DNA of 64,000 bases from the NCBI GenBank assembly GCA_043740085.1, contig JAYUCY010000143.1, forward strand, positions 1 through 64,000, given 5' to 3'. Below, in pieces: positions 42,527-50,529 of the stretch. The DNA is from UBA668 sp043740085. Lineage in GTDB: Bacteria; Actinomycetota; Acidimicrobiia; Acidimicrobiales; Ilumatobacteraceae. The position numbers were made by a program, and so were the translations under genes. Under the pieces are notes generated by a model that was not told where the DNA came from, searched no databases, and saw nothing but the letters and a program-made list of their open reading frames with translations. Within the stretch, counting starts at the first letter, position 1; each line of letters starts with the position of its first letter.

Positions 42527-43122
42527 GCCACGACGATCAGTACGACGACGGATACGACGACGACGAGCTTGACGACTCCGACGCGTTCGTTCGCTCCACC
42601 AACGGCTACGTCGGCGACGCCGAGGCGCTGCTGCGTCGCGCTGTCGACATCATCGCCACCGCGCCCACCATGCCGCTCTCGTCGTCGCCGCGTATCGACC
42701 GCGACGAGATCATCGAGCTGCTGGAAGAGACGCTGCACCGCCTACCCGACGAAATGCGTCAGGCGCGCTGGATGATCAAGGAACGCCAAGAGTTCGTTGC
42801 CAAGACACGCCGCGAAGCCGACGAGCTGCTGGAGGCCGCACGCGTGCAGGCCGAGCGGATGGTGCAGCGCACCGAAGTCGTTCGCGCCGCCGAGCAGCGC
42901 GCCCGCCAGATCAGTGAGGCCGCCGACAACGACGCGCGCCGTCTTCGTCATGAGACCGAAGACTTCCTTGACCAGCGGTTGGGCAGCTTCGAGATCCTGC
43001 TCGATCGTGTGACCAAGACGGTGCAGGCTGGCCGGTCGCGGCTGGCCATTGGTGAGCACAACGAGGCCGACGTCGGTGAGGAAGAAGACCCCACGAAGGG
43101 CTTCTTCGATCAGGATCGGTAG
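42523..43122 (+). CDS. sepIVA: SepIVA-like DivIVA-family coiled-coil protein
   Basis: A 199-residue acidic protein: a disordered Asp/Tyr-rich N-terminus, then from about residue 70 a long coiled coil (RREADELLEAARVQAERM, AEQRARQISEAADNDA) and an acidic tail. Length, composition and position directly before the DUF177 gene and the rnc-mutM-smc set match mycobacterial SepIVA (Rv2927c region), a DivIVA-like factor needed for septation. The assignment depends strongly on gene order. It is translationally coupled to coaD. Confidence 0.72.
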   Translation: MSHDDQYDDGYDDDELDDSDAFVRSTNGYVGDAEALLRRAVDIIATAPTMPLSSSPRIDRDEIIELLEETLHRLPDEMRQARWMIKERQEFVAKTRREADELLEAARVQAERMVQRTEVVRAAEQRARQISEAADNDARRLRHETEDFLDQRLGSFEILLDRVTKTVQAGRSRLAIGEHNEADVGEEEDPTKGFFDQDR

Positions 43123-43130
43123 CGGTTGTC

Positions 43131-43667
43131 GTGAATCCGTTGCGTGTCAACGCTGCTGAGCTGCTGCGGCGACCGGGGAATCAGAAGTCCGTGGAACTGT
43201 TCGCGGCGCTGGTCGATCTACAAGTGGTCGACCCCACGCGCTTCGCAGACGACGCCCAGGTAGCGGTCCGGCTGCACCTGGAAGCGCTGAGCGACGGCAT
43301 TGTGATCGATGGTGAGATCAGCGTGCCGTGGCACGGCGTGTGCCGCCGATGCCTGTTGGAAACCGGCGGCACCCAGGTGAGCGAAGTCCACGAGCTGTAC
43401 CAACGAATCGTCACCGACCCGGAAGCCTTCGAGATCGTTGGCGACCAACTCGACCTCAGCGATGTCGTGCGCGAAGTGATGCTGCTCGATGTGCCCAGTA
43501 CGCCGCTGTGCCGACCCGACTGTGCGGGGCTATGCCTCACCTGCGGTGCGAATCTCAACGACGGCCCGTGCGGCTGCGCAACGGTGTCGGCCGACCCACG
43601 CTGGTCGGCGCTCGACCAACTGGTCGATCGTCCCAACCCGACCACTCAGGACAATCAAGCCAACTGA
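43131..43667 (+). CDS. DUF177/YceD-family protein
   Basis: A 178-residue protein with an N-terminal beta domain and a Cys-rich C-terminus (CRPDCAGLCLTCGANLN and CGC) that probably binds zinc, plus CRRC near residue 76. YceD/DUF177 proteins are almost always encoded before rpmF and are linked to 23S rRNA or ribosome metabolism. The GTG start follows the sepIVA stop by eight bases. Confidence 0.92.
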   Translation: MNPLRVNAAELLRRPGNQKSVELFAALVDLQVVDPTRFADDAQVAVRLHLEALSDGIVIDGEISVPWHGVCRRCLLETGGTQVSEVHELYQRIVTDPEAFEIVGDQLDLSDVVREVMLLDVPSTPLCRPDCAGLCLTCGANLNDGPCGCATVSADPRWSALDQLVDRPNPTTQDNQAN

Positions 43668-43704
43668 CGGCGGTCGTAGGTAGCAAGGCACCCGTCTACG
43701 CCGC

Positions 43705-43710
43705 TAGTCT
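43705..43710 (+). promoter_or_regulatory. -10 box of rpmF
   Basis: TAGTCT 54 bases before the rpmF ATG, predicting a leader of about 48 bases that contains a hairpin and a GGGAG ribosome-binding site. Confidence 0.4.
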
Positions 43711-43726
43711 CTCATAGCTCGTGTGC

Positions 43727-43745
43727 CGAGGGAAGCGTTCCCTCG
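43727..43745 (+). promoter_or_regulatory. Perfect hairpin in the rpmF leader
   Basis: CGAGGGAA and TTCCCTCG pair perfectly around a GCG loop, ending nine bases before the GGGAG ribosome-binding site of rpmF. It might affect mRNA stability or bind a ribosomal protein; no T-run follows, so it is not a terminator. Confidence 0.5.
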
Positions 43746-43764
43746 TCCGATTCCGGGAGTCCTC

Positions 43765-43944
43765 ATGGCTGTTCCCAAGAAGAAAAAGTCGAAGATGAAG
43801 ACCCGCAGCCACCGTGCTGGCGCGTGGAAGCTGGCCGCCCCGTCGCGCAGCATCTGCCCGCGCTGCGCCGCTGCGAAGCTGCCGCACACGGTGTGCCCCA
43901 GCTGTGGTTGGTACAAGGACCGCGTTGCCGTAGAAGTCGGCTGA
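43765..43944 (+). CDS. rpmF: Large ribosomal subunit protein bL32
   Basis: A 59-residue bL32 with the basic N-terminus MAVPKKKKSKMKTRSHRA and two zinc pairs, CPRC and CPSC. GGGAG at 43755-43759 precedes the ATG; the upstream frame to 43723 is leader. It is followed 15 bases later by plsX, the classical rpmF-plsX pair. Confidence 0.97.
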   Translation: MAVPKKKKSKMKTRSHRAGAWKLAAPSRSICPRCAAAKLPHTVCPSCGWYKDRVAVEVG

Positions 43945-43958
43945 GCCGCGAGGCTGCC

Positions 43959-44930
43959 ATGCTGCCGATCGCCGTTGATGCGATGGGTGGGGACCGGTCA
44001 CCTGGCGAGATTCTCGCCGGTGCGCATGCCGCCGCTGCGCTGGGCATCCCAGTAGTTCTCGTCGGGCCCGAGGGGCTCGAAGGTTGTGGCCACCTCCCGC
44101 TGATTCATGCGTCCGAAGTCATTGCCATGGACGACGACGCCGCCCAAGGGGTGCGTCGCAAGAAAGATTCGTCGCTCGTGCGCGCTGCCGAAGCCGTTCG
44201 TGACGGCAAGGCCAGCGCCATGGTGTCGGCTGGCAACACTGGCGCCACGATGGCGTCTGCACTGCTGCGCATGGGCCGCGTGAAGGGCGTCAACCGGCCC
44301 GCCATTGCCACCCCGATTCCCGTGCCGGGCGAGCGCCCGAACATTTTGCTCGACGCTGGCGCCAACTCCGAAGTGCAGGCCGAGTGGTTGGTGCAGTTCG
44401 CCACCATGGGCACCATCTACGCCCGCCATCGTTTCGGCATTGAGCGCCCCACCGTCGGCCTGCTCTCCATTGGTGAGGAGCCCGGTAAGGGCGACACCCT
44501 GCGCAAGGAGGCGTATGAACTGCTCGTCAACGCCCCGGGTATCGACTTCATCGGCAATGTCGAGGGTCGCGACCTGATGAGGAAGACGGCCGACGTCATC
44601 GTCACCGACGGGTTCACCGGCAACGTGGCGCTCAAGACGCTCGAAGGCGGGCTGAAGACGATTTTCAACGCGCTACTGACCGCCTTCGCCAGCAAGCCGG
44701 AGTACAAGGAGCACGCTGATGCGCTGCTGCCGGCGCTGCTGCCGCTGCATACCGAAATGAGCCCTGACACGCAGGGCGGCGCCGTGCTTCTCGGCGTCGA
44801 TGGCATCTGCATCATCAGCCACGGCTCGTCTGGTGAGACAGCCATGGTCAACGCCATCAAGCTTGCCGAGGAAATGGTGCAAACCGGCCTGGTCGCCGAG
44901 ATCACCGCTGCGTTCGCAACTGCTCCGTAA
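43959..44930 (+). CDS. plsX: Phosphate acyltransferase PlsX
   Basis: Makes acyl phosphate from acyl-ACP for phospholipid synthesis, 323 residues. Family landmarks are IAVDAMGGDRSPGEIL at the N-terminus, VSAGNTGATMASALL, ILLDAGANSE, NVEGRDLM and the C-terminal LLGVDGICIISHGSS. Context: fakA could supply the same acyl-phosphate pool, and acpP follows. Confidence 0.97.
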   Translation: MLPIAVDAMGGDRSPGEILAGAHAAAALGIPVVLVGPEGLEGCGHLPLIHASEVIAMDDDAAQGVRRKKDSSLVRAAEAVRDGKASAMVSAGNTGATMASALLRMGRVKGVNRPAIATPIPVPGERPNILLDAGANSEVQAEWLVQFATMGTIYARHRFGIERPTVGLLSIGEEPGKGDTLRKEAYELLVNAPGIDFIGNVEGRDLMRKTADVIVTDGFTGNVALKTLEGGLKTIFNALLTAFASKPEYKEHADALLPALLPLHTEMSPDTQGGAVLLGVDGICIISHGSSGETAMVNAIKLAEEMVQTGLVAEITAAFATAP

Positions 44931-44957
44931 GTATCACGGCGGTCCCGCAGCAAGCGC

Positions 44958-44963
44958 TAGCCT
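44958..44963 (+). promoter_or_regulatory. -10 box of acpP
   Basis: TAGCCT; the predicted leader of about 25 bases carries AGGAG at 44983-44987, seven bases before the GTG start. Confidence 0.4.
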
Positions 44964-44994
44964 CGGTCGTCCCACGACATCCAGGAGTAACTCG

Positions 44995-45288
44995 GTGCCC
45001 GCAGAAGCCAACGCTGACCAGCCGCTCGACCGCGAAGGCGTCTTCGAGATTGTTCGCGCCAACCTCTCCGATATCTTGGAGATCGACCCGGCCACCATCT
45101 CCGAGGGCCAGTCGTTCGTCGACGACCTCGACGCCGACTCGCTGGCACTCATTGAGTTGGTCGAGGCGCTGGAGGAAGACCTCGCCGAACGGCACGTCGG
45201 CTTCCGCATCGAGGACGAAGACCTCGTCGATCTCAAGACGGTGCGCGACGCCGTCGATTACGTGTTCGACCGGGTCAAGGGCAACTGA
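44995..45288 (+). CDS. acpP: Acyl carrier protein
   Basis: A 97-residue ACP, somewhat longer than the usual 78 because of an N-terminal extension of about 12 residues. The phosphopantetheine site is Ser49 in DADSLALIELVEALE. It carries acyl chains for fatty acid synthesis and is the substrate source for PlsX. The GTG start is fixed by AGGAG upstream. rnc begins two bases after its stop. Confidence 0.94.
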   Translation: MPAEANADQPLDREGVFEIVRANLSDILEIDPATISEGQSFVDDLDADSLALIELVEALEEDLAERHVGFRIEDEDLVDLKTVRDAVDYVFDRVKGN

Positions 45289-45289
45289 C

Positions 45290-45997
45290 ATTTCGGTTCG
45301 GGCCGAACCTGATCTCACCGAGCTTCGGCGGTATCTCGGGTACGAGTTCCAAGACCCCGATCTGTTGCTGCGCGCGCTTGCGCATCGCAGCTGGTGTGCC
45401 GAAGTCGGCGGCATGCCCAGCAACGAGCGGCTGGAGTTTCTCGGTGATGCGGTGCTGGGTTGGGTGGTCGCAGACCTCGCGTATCGGGTGTTCGGCGACC
45501 TGACCGAAGGCCGACTGACGGATCTGCGCAAAAGCGTGGTCAATGCGTCCGCGTTGGCGCAAGTGGCCCAGGAGATTGAACTCGGCGACTGCATTCTGTT
45601 GGGCAAGGGCGAGGCGGCCGCGGGCGGTCGCTCGAAGCCGTCGATCCTCAGTGACGCTCTGGAGGCGGTACTCGGTGCCGTGTACATCGACGGCGGCGCG
45701 CCAGCGGCCTTCGCCCTGATCGAGCGGCTGTTCACCGAGCGGATGGCCGTGGCCGCCCTTCGCCTCGACCGGCTCGACTACAAGACGGTGCTGCAGGAAC
45801 TGACCGCTCGACTCCACGACACCGCCCCCGTCTACGTCCTCAGCGACACCGGGCCAGACCACGACAAGCGGTTCTCCGCGACCGTGATCGTCGCTGGGCA
45901 GACAGTGGGTGCCGGCGAGGGTCGCTCGAAGAAGATTGCAGAACAGGCCGCCGCCGAGCAGGCGTGGCTGGTGCTCTCGGCCCGCGCCGCGGAGTAG
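45290..45997 (+). CDS. rnc: Ribonuclease III
   Basis: Double-strand-specific RNase that processes rRNA precursors. It carries the signature NERLEFLGDAVLG, with a second metal site in the SDALEAVLGAVYIDGG helix, and a C-terminal double-stranded RNA-binding domain (DYKTVLQELTARL to the KKIAEQAAAEQAW helix). There is no ATG, GTG or TTG in this frame between the acpP stop and the conserved domain. The best candidate is ATT at 45290, two bases after the acpP stop, with AAGG nine bases upstream, giving 235 residues and the normal N-terminus. An ATT start would keep expression low; see findings. Confidence 0.93.
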   Translation: MSVRAEPDLTELRRYLGYEFQDPDLLLRALAHRSWCAEVGGMPSNERLEFLGDAVLGWVVADLAYRVFGDLTEGRLTDLRKSVVNASALAQVAQEIELGDCILLGKGEAAAGGRSKPSILSDALEAVLGAVYIDGGAPAAFALIERLFTERMAVAALRLDRLDYKTVLQELTARLHDTAPVYVLSDTGPDHDKRFSATVIVAGQTVGAGEGRSKKIAEQAAAEQAWLVLSARAAE

Positions 45998-46003
45998 GCG
46001 GCA

Positions 46004-46846
46004 ATGCCCGAGCTGCCAGAGGTGGAGACGGTTCGTCGTGGCCTGCAAGTGCAGGTGATGGGGCGGCAAATCATGCGGGTGGAAGTGGGCCGCGAGCGAT
46101 CGGTTCGCCGTACGTCGCGTCAAGCAGTAATTGACGGCCTCACCGGTGCCACGATCCTCAGCGTCAACCGACGTGGAAAGTACCTGCTGTGCCCGCTGGA
46201 CACCGGTGACGAGCTGATGATGCACCTGCGTATGAGCGGCCGGCTGCTAGTGGCCGACGCCGGCACTGAGCGACCTCCGCACACGCACGTGGTGATGCAT
46301 CTCGCTGGCGAGCCTGCTCAGGAGCTGTGGTTTGTGGACCCGCGCACGTTTGGCGAAGTCGTCGTGTTCGACCCGGCCAATGTGGCCGTCGAGCTGCCCG
46401 AGCTGGCGAAGATGGGCATCGACCCCATTGCTGACGGGTTGTCGCGCTCGCAATTTGCAGCGTTGCTGCGCAGTCGGTCGCGGCAGATCAAGGCGCTGCT
46501 GCTGGACCAGCACGTGATCGCAGGGATTGGCAACATCTACTGCGACGAGAGCCTGCACCTGGCGGGTGTGCGTTGGGATCGGCGATCTGATGCGGTCACC
46601 CCGCGCGAGATCACCAAGCTGCACGCGGCGATCATGACCGTTCTGGGTGACGCCATCGAGGCGGGCGGCAGCACGCTGGCCGACACGCAGTACGTGGGCG
46701 TGGACGGCGAGAGCGGCTGGTTCCAGCTGAATCATCGGGTGTACGACCGCGCCGGCCAACGCTGCATCACCTGCGGCCGCGCCAACATCGTGAAAGTCGC
46801 CGTCGCCGGTCGCGGTACGCACTACTGCCCCCGCTGCCAGCGCTAG
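46004..46846 (+). CDS. mutM: Formamidopyrimidine-DNA glycosylase
   Basis: Base-excision glycosylase/AP lyase for oxidised purines, 280 residues. The N-terminal PELPEVETVRRGL supplies the catalytic Pro2 and Glu3; Lys59 region (RRGKYLL), the helix-two-turn-helix IAGIGNIYCDESL and the C-terminal zinc finger (CITCG, CPRCQR) are complete. It starts six bases after rnc. Confidence 0.97.
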   Translation: MPELPEVETVRRGLQVQVMGRQIMRVEVGRERSVRRTSRQAVIDGLTGATILSVNRRGKYLLCPLDTGDELMMHLRMSGRLLVADAGTERPPHTHVVMHLAGEPAQELWFVDPRTFGEVVVFDPANVAVELPELAKMGIDPIADGLSRSQFAALLRSRSRQIKALLLDQHVIAGIGNIYCDESLHLAGVRWDRRSDAVTPREITKLHAAIMTVLGDAIEAGGSTLADTQYVGVDGESGWFQLNHRVYDRAGQRCITCGRANIVKVAVAGRGTHYCPRCQR

Positions 46847-46863
46847 GGGTGCCGCCATCCCAG

Positions 46864-46928
46864 CAGCCTTTACGCAAAACATCCCGGTTCACGGGCCCTG
46901 GTCAGAGCCCGACAGCCTTTACGTAAAG
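46864..46928. repeat. Paired CTTTACG palindromic motifs upstream of smc
   Basis: CAGCCTTTACG occurs at 46864-46874 and 46913-46923. The second copy extends to the perfect 12-base palindrome CTTTACGTAAAG (46917-46928), the first to the near-palindrome CTTTACGCAAAA. The two centres lie 49 bases apart in the mutM-smc gap, like a two-site operator. Confidence 0.6.
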
Positions 46929-46958
46929 CGGGAAGCGGCGGGGGGTGCCGACCCTTGA

Positions 46959-46964
46959 TAACGT
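46959..46964 (+). promoter_or_regulatory. Leaderless-type -10 box of smc
   Basis: TAACGT with ten bases to the GTG at 46975, inside the longer open frame from 46945, supporting the later start. Confidence 0.4.
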
Positions 46965-46974
46965 CGCCGACGCT

Positions 46975-49900
46975 GTGTTTCTGAAAGCCCTCACCCTCAA
47001 AGGTTTCAAGTCCTTCGCCGACGCCACCACGCTCCAGCTGGAGCCGGGGGTGACTGTCGTGGTCGGTCCCAACGGGTCGGGCAAGTCGAATGTCGTCGAT
47101 GCAATCGCATGGGTGCTTGGCGCGCAGGCACCCAGCGCGGTGCGTAGCCAGAAGATGGACGATGTCATCTTCGCCGGCACGGCCAAGCGCCCAGCCCTCG
47201 GTCGTGCCGAAGTCATGCTCACTCTGGACAATTCCGCAGGCCTGCTGCCCATCGAGTTCACCGAGGTGACCGTCAGCCGCACCCTGTTCCGTACCGGTGA
47301 GAGCGAATATGCGATCAACGGCGTCAACTGTCGTCTGCTCGATGTGCAAGAACTGCTCAGCGATGCCGGCGTCGGCCGCCAGCAACACGTGATCGTCAGC
47401 CAGGGCCAGATCGACGCCGTGCTCAACGCGCGCCCGGAAGACCGGCGTGGCATTGTTGAGGAAGCAGCTGGCGTGCTGAAGTACCGCCGCCGCAAGGAGA
47501 AGGCCGCGCGCCGTCTTGACGCCACTGAGGCCAGCCTGCTGCGCGTGCAAGACCTGCTGCGCGAGGTCCGCCGGCAGCTGCGCCCACTCGAGCGCCAGGC
47601 CGACGCGGCCCGTCGCCATGGCGACCTGGTGGCCGAGCTCGATGGGTTGCGCATCTTCCTGGCCGGTCGCGAGATTGCTTCGCTTCGCACGCGCATGGTG
47701 GCGCATGCGGGAGAGAAGGTGACGCTCGCCGAAGCGGAGCAGGCGCTGCGTACCGAGCTGGTTGCACTGGATACCGGTGTGATGGCGGCGGAAGCCGAAC
47801 TGACCGCTCGCGGCGACACCGACCTCAGTGACGAGATGGTTCGCGTTGAGCAGCTCCGTGAGCGCTCCCGGGGTATTGCTGCTGTGCTGGTCGAGCGTCG
47901 CCGTTCGATGGAGCGCGACCGAGGGCAGCTGATGGACAGCGGTGTGGTCGCCAATCTTGAAGCCGACGCGCAGCGGCTGCGCGACGAGCTCGCCGGCGTG
48001 GGAGTGGATCTCGCCGCCGTCGGCCCAGAAGCCGAGGAACTGGCCGCCGAGGAGACGCTGTTCACGGCCCAACGTCGCGAGGCGCTGGCGTCCCTCGATG
48101 GCATCTCCAACAGCACGTCGGCGGCCAGCGCAGCGGCAGAGGTGCGCGGGGAACTGCGCTCCATGCGCGGCAACCTGGAACGGGCCGATGTCGAGCTTCG
48201 TCGTCAGCGCACCCGCCTCGATGCGCTGCGTCAGCGTGCCGAGCGGCTGGACAGCGAGTGCGAGCGTCTGCGCCTGGAATGCGAGTCCTCGCAGTCCGCC
48301 GAAGCCTCGTTGGTCGCCGACGTGGAGGCTGCGGAGGCGCGACGTATGGCCGCTGACGCGGCGCACGATTCGGCGTTGACCGGCCGTCAAAGCGCTGCCG
48401 AAGAGGCCTCCCGTTGGAGAGCCCGCTCGGAAGCGCTGCACCTCGCGCTGGAGGGTGCCCGCGCCCGCGCCGGTGCCAAGCATCTCGCCGGTGTCGACGG
48501 TGTGCTGGGCACACTGCTCGACGTCATTGAGATCGACGCCGGCTGGGAGCCGGCAGTGGAAGCGGCGTTGGGCGAAGCGCTGCAAGCGGTCGTCGTGGCC
48601 AGCCCCATCGCTGGTCGTAGCGCGCTGCAGTCGCTGCAGGCGAACAACGTGCACGGTGCGGTACTCGCGCTGGGCACACGCCCGGCGGGTGCCCCGTCTG
48701 CCACCGGTGGTGGCGACGCCGTTCGCCCACATGTACGCAGTCGTCACGCGGGCGTTCCCGAGCTGCTCGATGCGGTACTTGGCGGTGCCGTACGCGTCAG
48801 CCGCTGGGACGAAGCGCTCGACCTTGCCATCGGCAACCCGCTGGCCGTAGTGGTGACCCCCGATGGCGACCGTTTCGGTCCCACCGGTTGGCGCATTGGC
48901 GTAGCTGGCGGCGGTGCCACTGCCGCCGCGCTGGAAGAGGCGCAGGAGCGATCAGCGTCGGCTGCCACTGAACTGGCCGAACGTGAAGCCTCCCTCGCCG
49001 CCGCCAAGGCAGAACTACTGGCTGCCCACCAGCACGAGAACGAACTCACTCGCAAGCTCGACGCTCACGATGCTGGCTTCACGGCCAACAGCGAGGCGCT
49101 GACCCGTTCGCACGGCGAGCGCCGGGAAGCGCAAGCCGAGATGGAAACCGTTGAGCGCGGCCTCGGCGACGCCGAGGAACGCGCCGAGCGCGAACGTGCC
49201 CGCGTGAGCGAGCTGGAGACCTTGGTCCCCGCGCTGGAAGCCGACGAAGCCGCCGAAGCCGAGGCGGCCAAGGCCCGCGGCGAAGCGCGTGCCCGCCTCG
49301 ATGCGCAGACCGCTCGCCTCGCCGGCAAGCGTCAAGATCTTGAGGTGCGCAACGCTGGCTTGCACGAGCGGCATACCTTCCTCGAGCGCCGCCTGGAGGA
49401 GACCGAGCGCCGGCTCGAAGCCGACACCGTGGCCCGTGCCGAAGCAGCACAACGTCGGCTGGCCGTTGAGCGCAGCCTGGAAGCGGTGGAGCGCTTGGCG
49501 GCTCTTGTCGATAGCCATCGCCACGTGGTCGAAGTGCGGCACAACGAACTGCTGGAAATCCGTCGTCGCCAGAGCGACGAAGTGCGCGGCATAGCCCTGC
49601 GCTTGGATGCCCTGCGCCGTCGCCGCAGTGCCGCCGAGAAACAGCTGGAGGAGAGCCGCGAGCGCATGCGCCGCGTGGAGATCGACGAAGCCGAAGTGCG
49701 CATGCGCATGGAAGTGGCGGTGGAGGCCTTGCGTCGCGACCACGACCTCGAGCCGGCCGCTGCGGAGGCAGCGCAGATGCCTGTCGTCGCGGAAGGCACC
49801 AACCCCGCCGCCCGCGTTCGCGACCTGGAGCGCGAGCTGCGCTTGATGGGGCCCATCAACCCGCTGGCGTTGGAGGAGTTCAACGAACTGCAGGAGCGTC

Positions 49901-50448
49901 ATCGTTTCCTGGAGGAGCAGCTGGAGGATGTGCGCAACACCCGCCGCGACCTGATGCGCGTGATCAAGGCCGTCGATCTAGAGATTCAGACCGTGTTTTC
50001 CGCGGCGTTTGCTGATGTCAGTACCCACTTCACCAGCCTGTTCGCAACGCTGTTCCCCGGCGGAGTCGGGCGTCTCATTCTCACCAACCCCGACGACCTG
50101 TTGAACACTGGCGTCGAGGTCGAGGCCAAACCCAGCGGTAAAAACGTGAAGAAGCTGTCGCTGCTGTCGGGTGGCGAGCGCAGCCTCACCGCGCTGGCGT
50201 TCCTGTTCGCGGTGTTCCGCAGCCGCCCGTCGCCGTTCTACGTGATGGACGAGGTCGAAGCCGCGCTGGACGATGTGAACCTGCACCGCTTCCTCGGCCT
50301 GGTCCACGAATTCCGCCGTGAAGCCCAGCTACTGATCGTCAGCCACCAGAAGCGCACGATGGAAGCCGGCGACAGCCTCCTGGGCGTCACGATGCAGCCC
50401 GGCGGTTCGTCGAAGGTCGTTGTCGAGAAGGTCAGCACCATCATCTAG
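46975..50448 (+). CDS. smc: Chromosome segregation ATPase SMC
   Basis: Condensin ATPase of 1157 residues with the canonical order. The N-terminal head has Walker A GPNGSGKSN at 31-39; then coiled coil with the R-loop region around QGQIDAVL, a hinge at about 500-650, returning coiled coil, and the C-terminal head with signature LLSGGERSLTA and Walker B FYVMDEVEAALDD. The GTG at 46975 gives the standard FLKALTLKGFKSF opening. In most actinobacteria ftsY follows directly; here four transporter genes intervene. Confidence 0.97.
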   Translation: MFLKALTLKGFKSFADATTLQLEPGVTVVVGPNGSGKSNVVDAIAWVLGAQAPSAVRSQKMDDVIFAGTAKRPALGRAEVMLTLDNSAGLLPIEFTEVTVSRTLFRTGESEYAINGVNCRLLDVQELLSDAGVGRQQHVIVSQGQIDAVLNARPEDRRGIVEEAAGVLKYRRRKEKAARRLDATEASLLRVQDLLREVRRQLRPLERQADAARRHGDLVAELDGLRIFLAGREIASLRTRMVAHAGEKVTLAEAEQALRTELVALDTGVMAAEAELTARGDTDLSDEMVRVEQLRERSRGIAAVLVERRRSMERDRGQLMDSGVVANLEADAQRLRDELAGVGVDLAAVGPEAEELAAEETLFTAQRREALASLDGISNSTSAASAAAEVRGELRSMRGNLERADVELRRQRTRLDALRQRAERLDSECERLRLECESSQSAEASLVADVEAAEARRMAADAAHDSALTGRQSAAEEASRWRARSEALHLALEGARARAGAKHLAGVDGVLGTLLDVIEIDAGWEPAVEAALGEALQAVVVASPIAGRSALQSLQANNVHGAVLALGTRPAGAPSATGGGDAVRPHVRSRHAGVPELLDAVLGGAVRVSRWDEALDLAIGNPLAVVVTPDGDRFGPTGWRIGVAGGGATAAALEEAQERSASAATELAEREASLAAAKAELLAAHQHENELTRKLDAHDAGFTANSEALTRSHGERREAQAEMETVERGLGDAEERAERERARVSELETLVPALEADEAAEAEAAKARGEARARLDAQTARLAGKRQDLEVRNAGLHERHTFLERRLEETERRLEADTVARAEAAQRRLAVERSLEAVERLAALVDSHRHVVEVRHNELLEIRRRQSDEVRGIALRLDALRRRRSAAEKQLEESRERMRRVEIDEAEVRMRMEVAVEALRRDHDLEPAAAEAAQMPVVAEGTNPAARVRDLERELRLMGPINPLALEEFNELQERHRFLEEQLEDVRNTRRDLMRVIKAVDLEIQTVFSAAFADVSTHFTSLFATLFPGGVGRLILTNPDDLLNTGVEVEAKPSGKNVKKLSLLSGGERSLTALAFLFAVFRSRPSPFYVMDEVEAALDDVNLHRFLGLVHEFRREAQLLIVSHQKRTMEAGDSLLGVTMQPGGSSKVVVEKVSTII

Positions 50449-50488
50449 GTGCGATGAGTGGTCTCACCGGCTGCTCGGCGGATTGGGC

Positions 50489-50494
50489 TAACAT
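50489..50494 (+). promoter_or_regulatory. Possible -10 box of the pot operon
   Basis: TAACAT in the 81-base gap after smc, about 35 bases before the ATG at 50530. No convincing -35 element. Confidence 0.25.
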
Positions 50495-50529
50495 CTCGGA
50501 TTCAACAGCCACACGGTCTGCCTGGTCTC

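Noticed and set aside
46870..48747. 625-residue open frame opposite smc
   Set aside because: Antisense shadow of the coiled-coil coding region.
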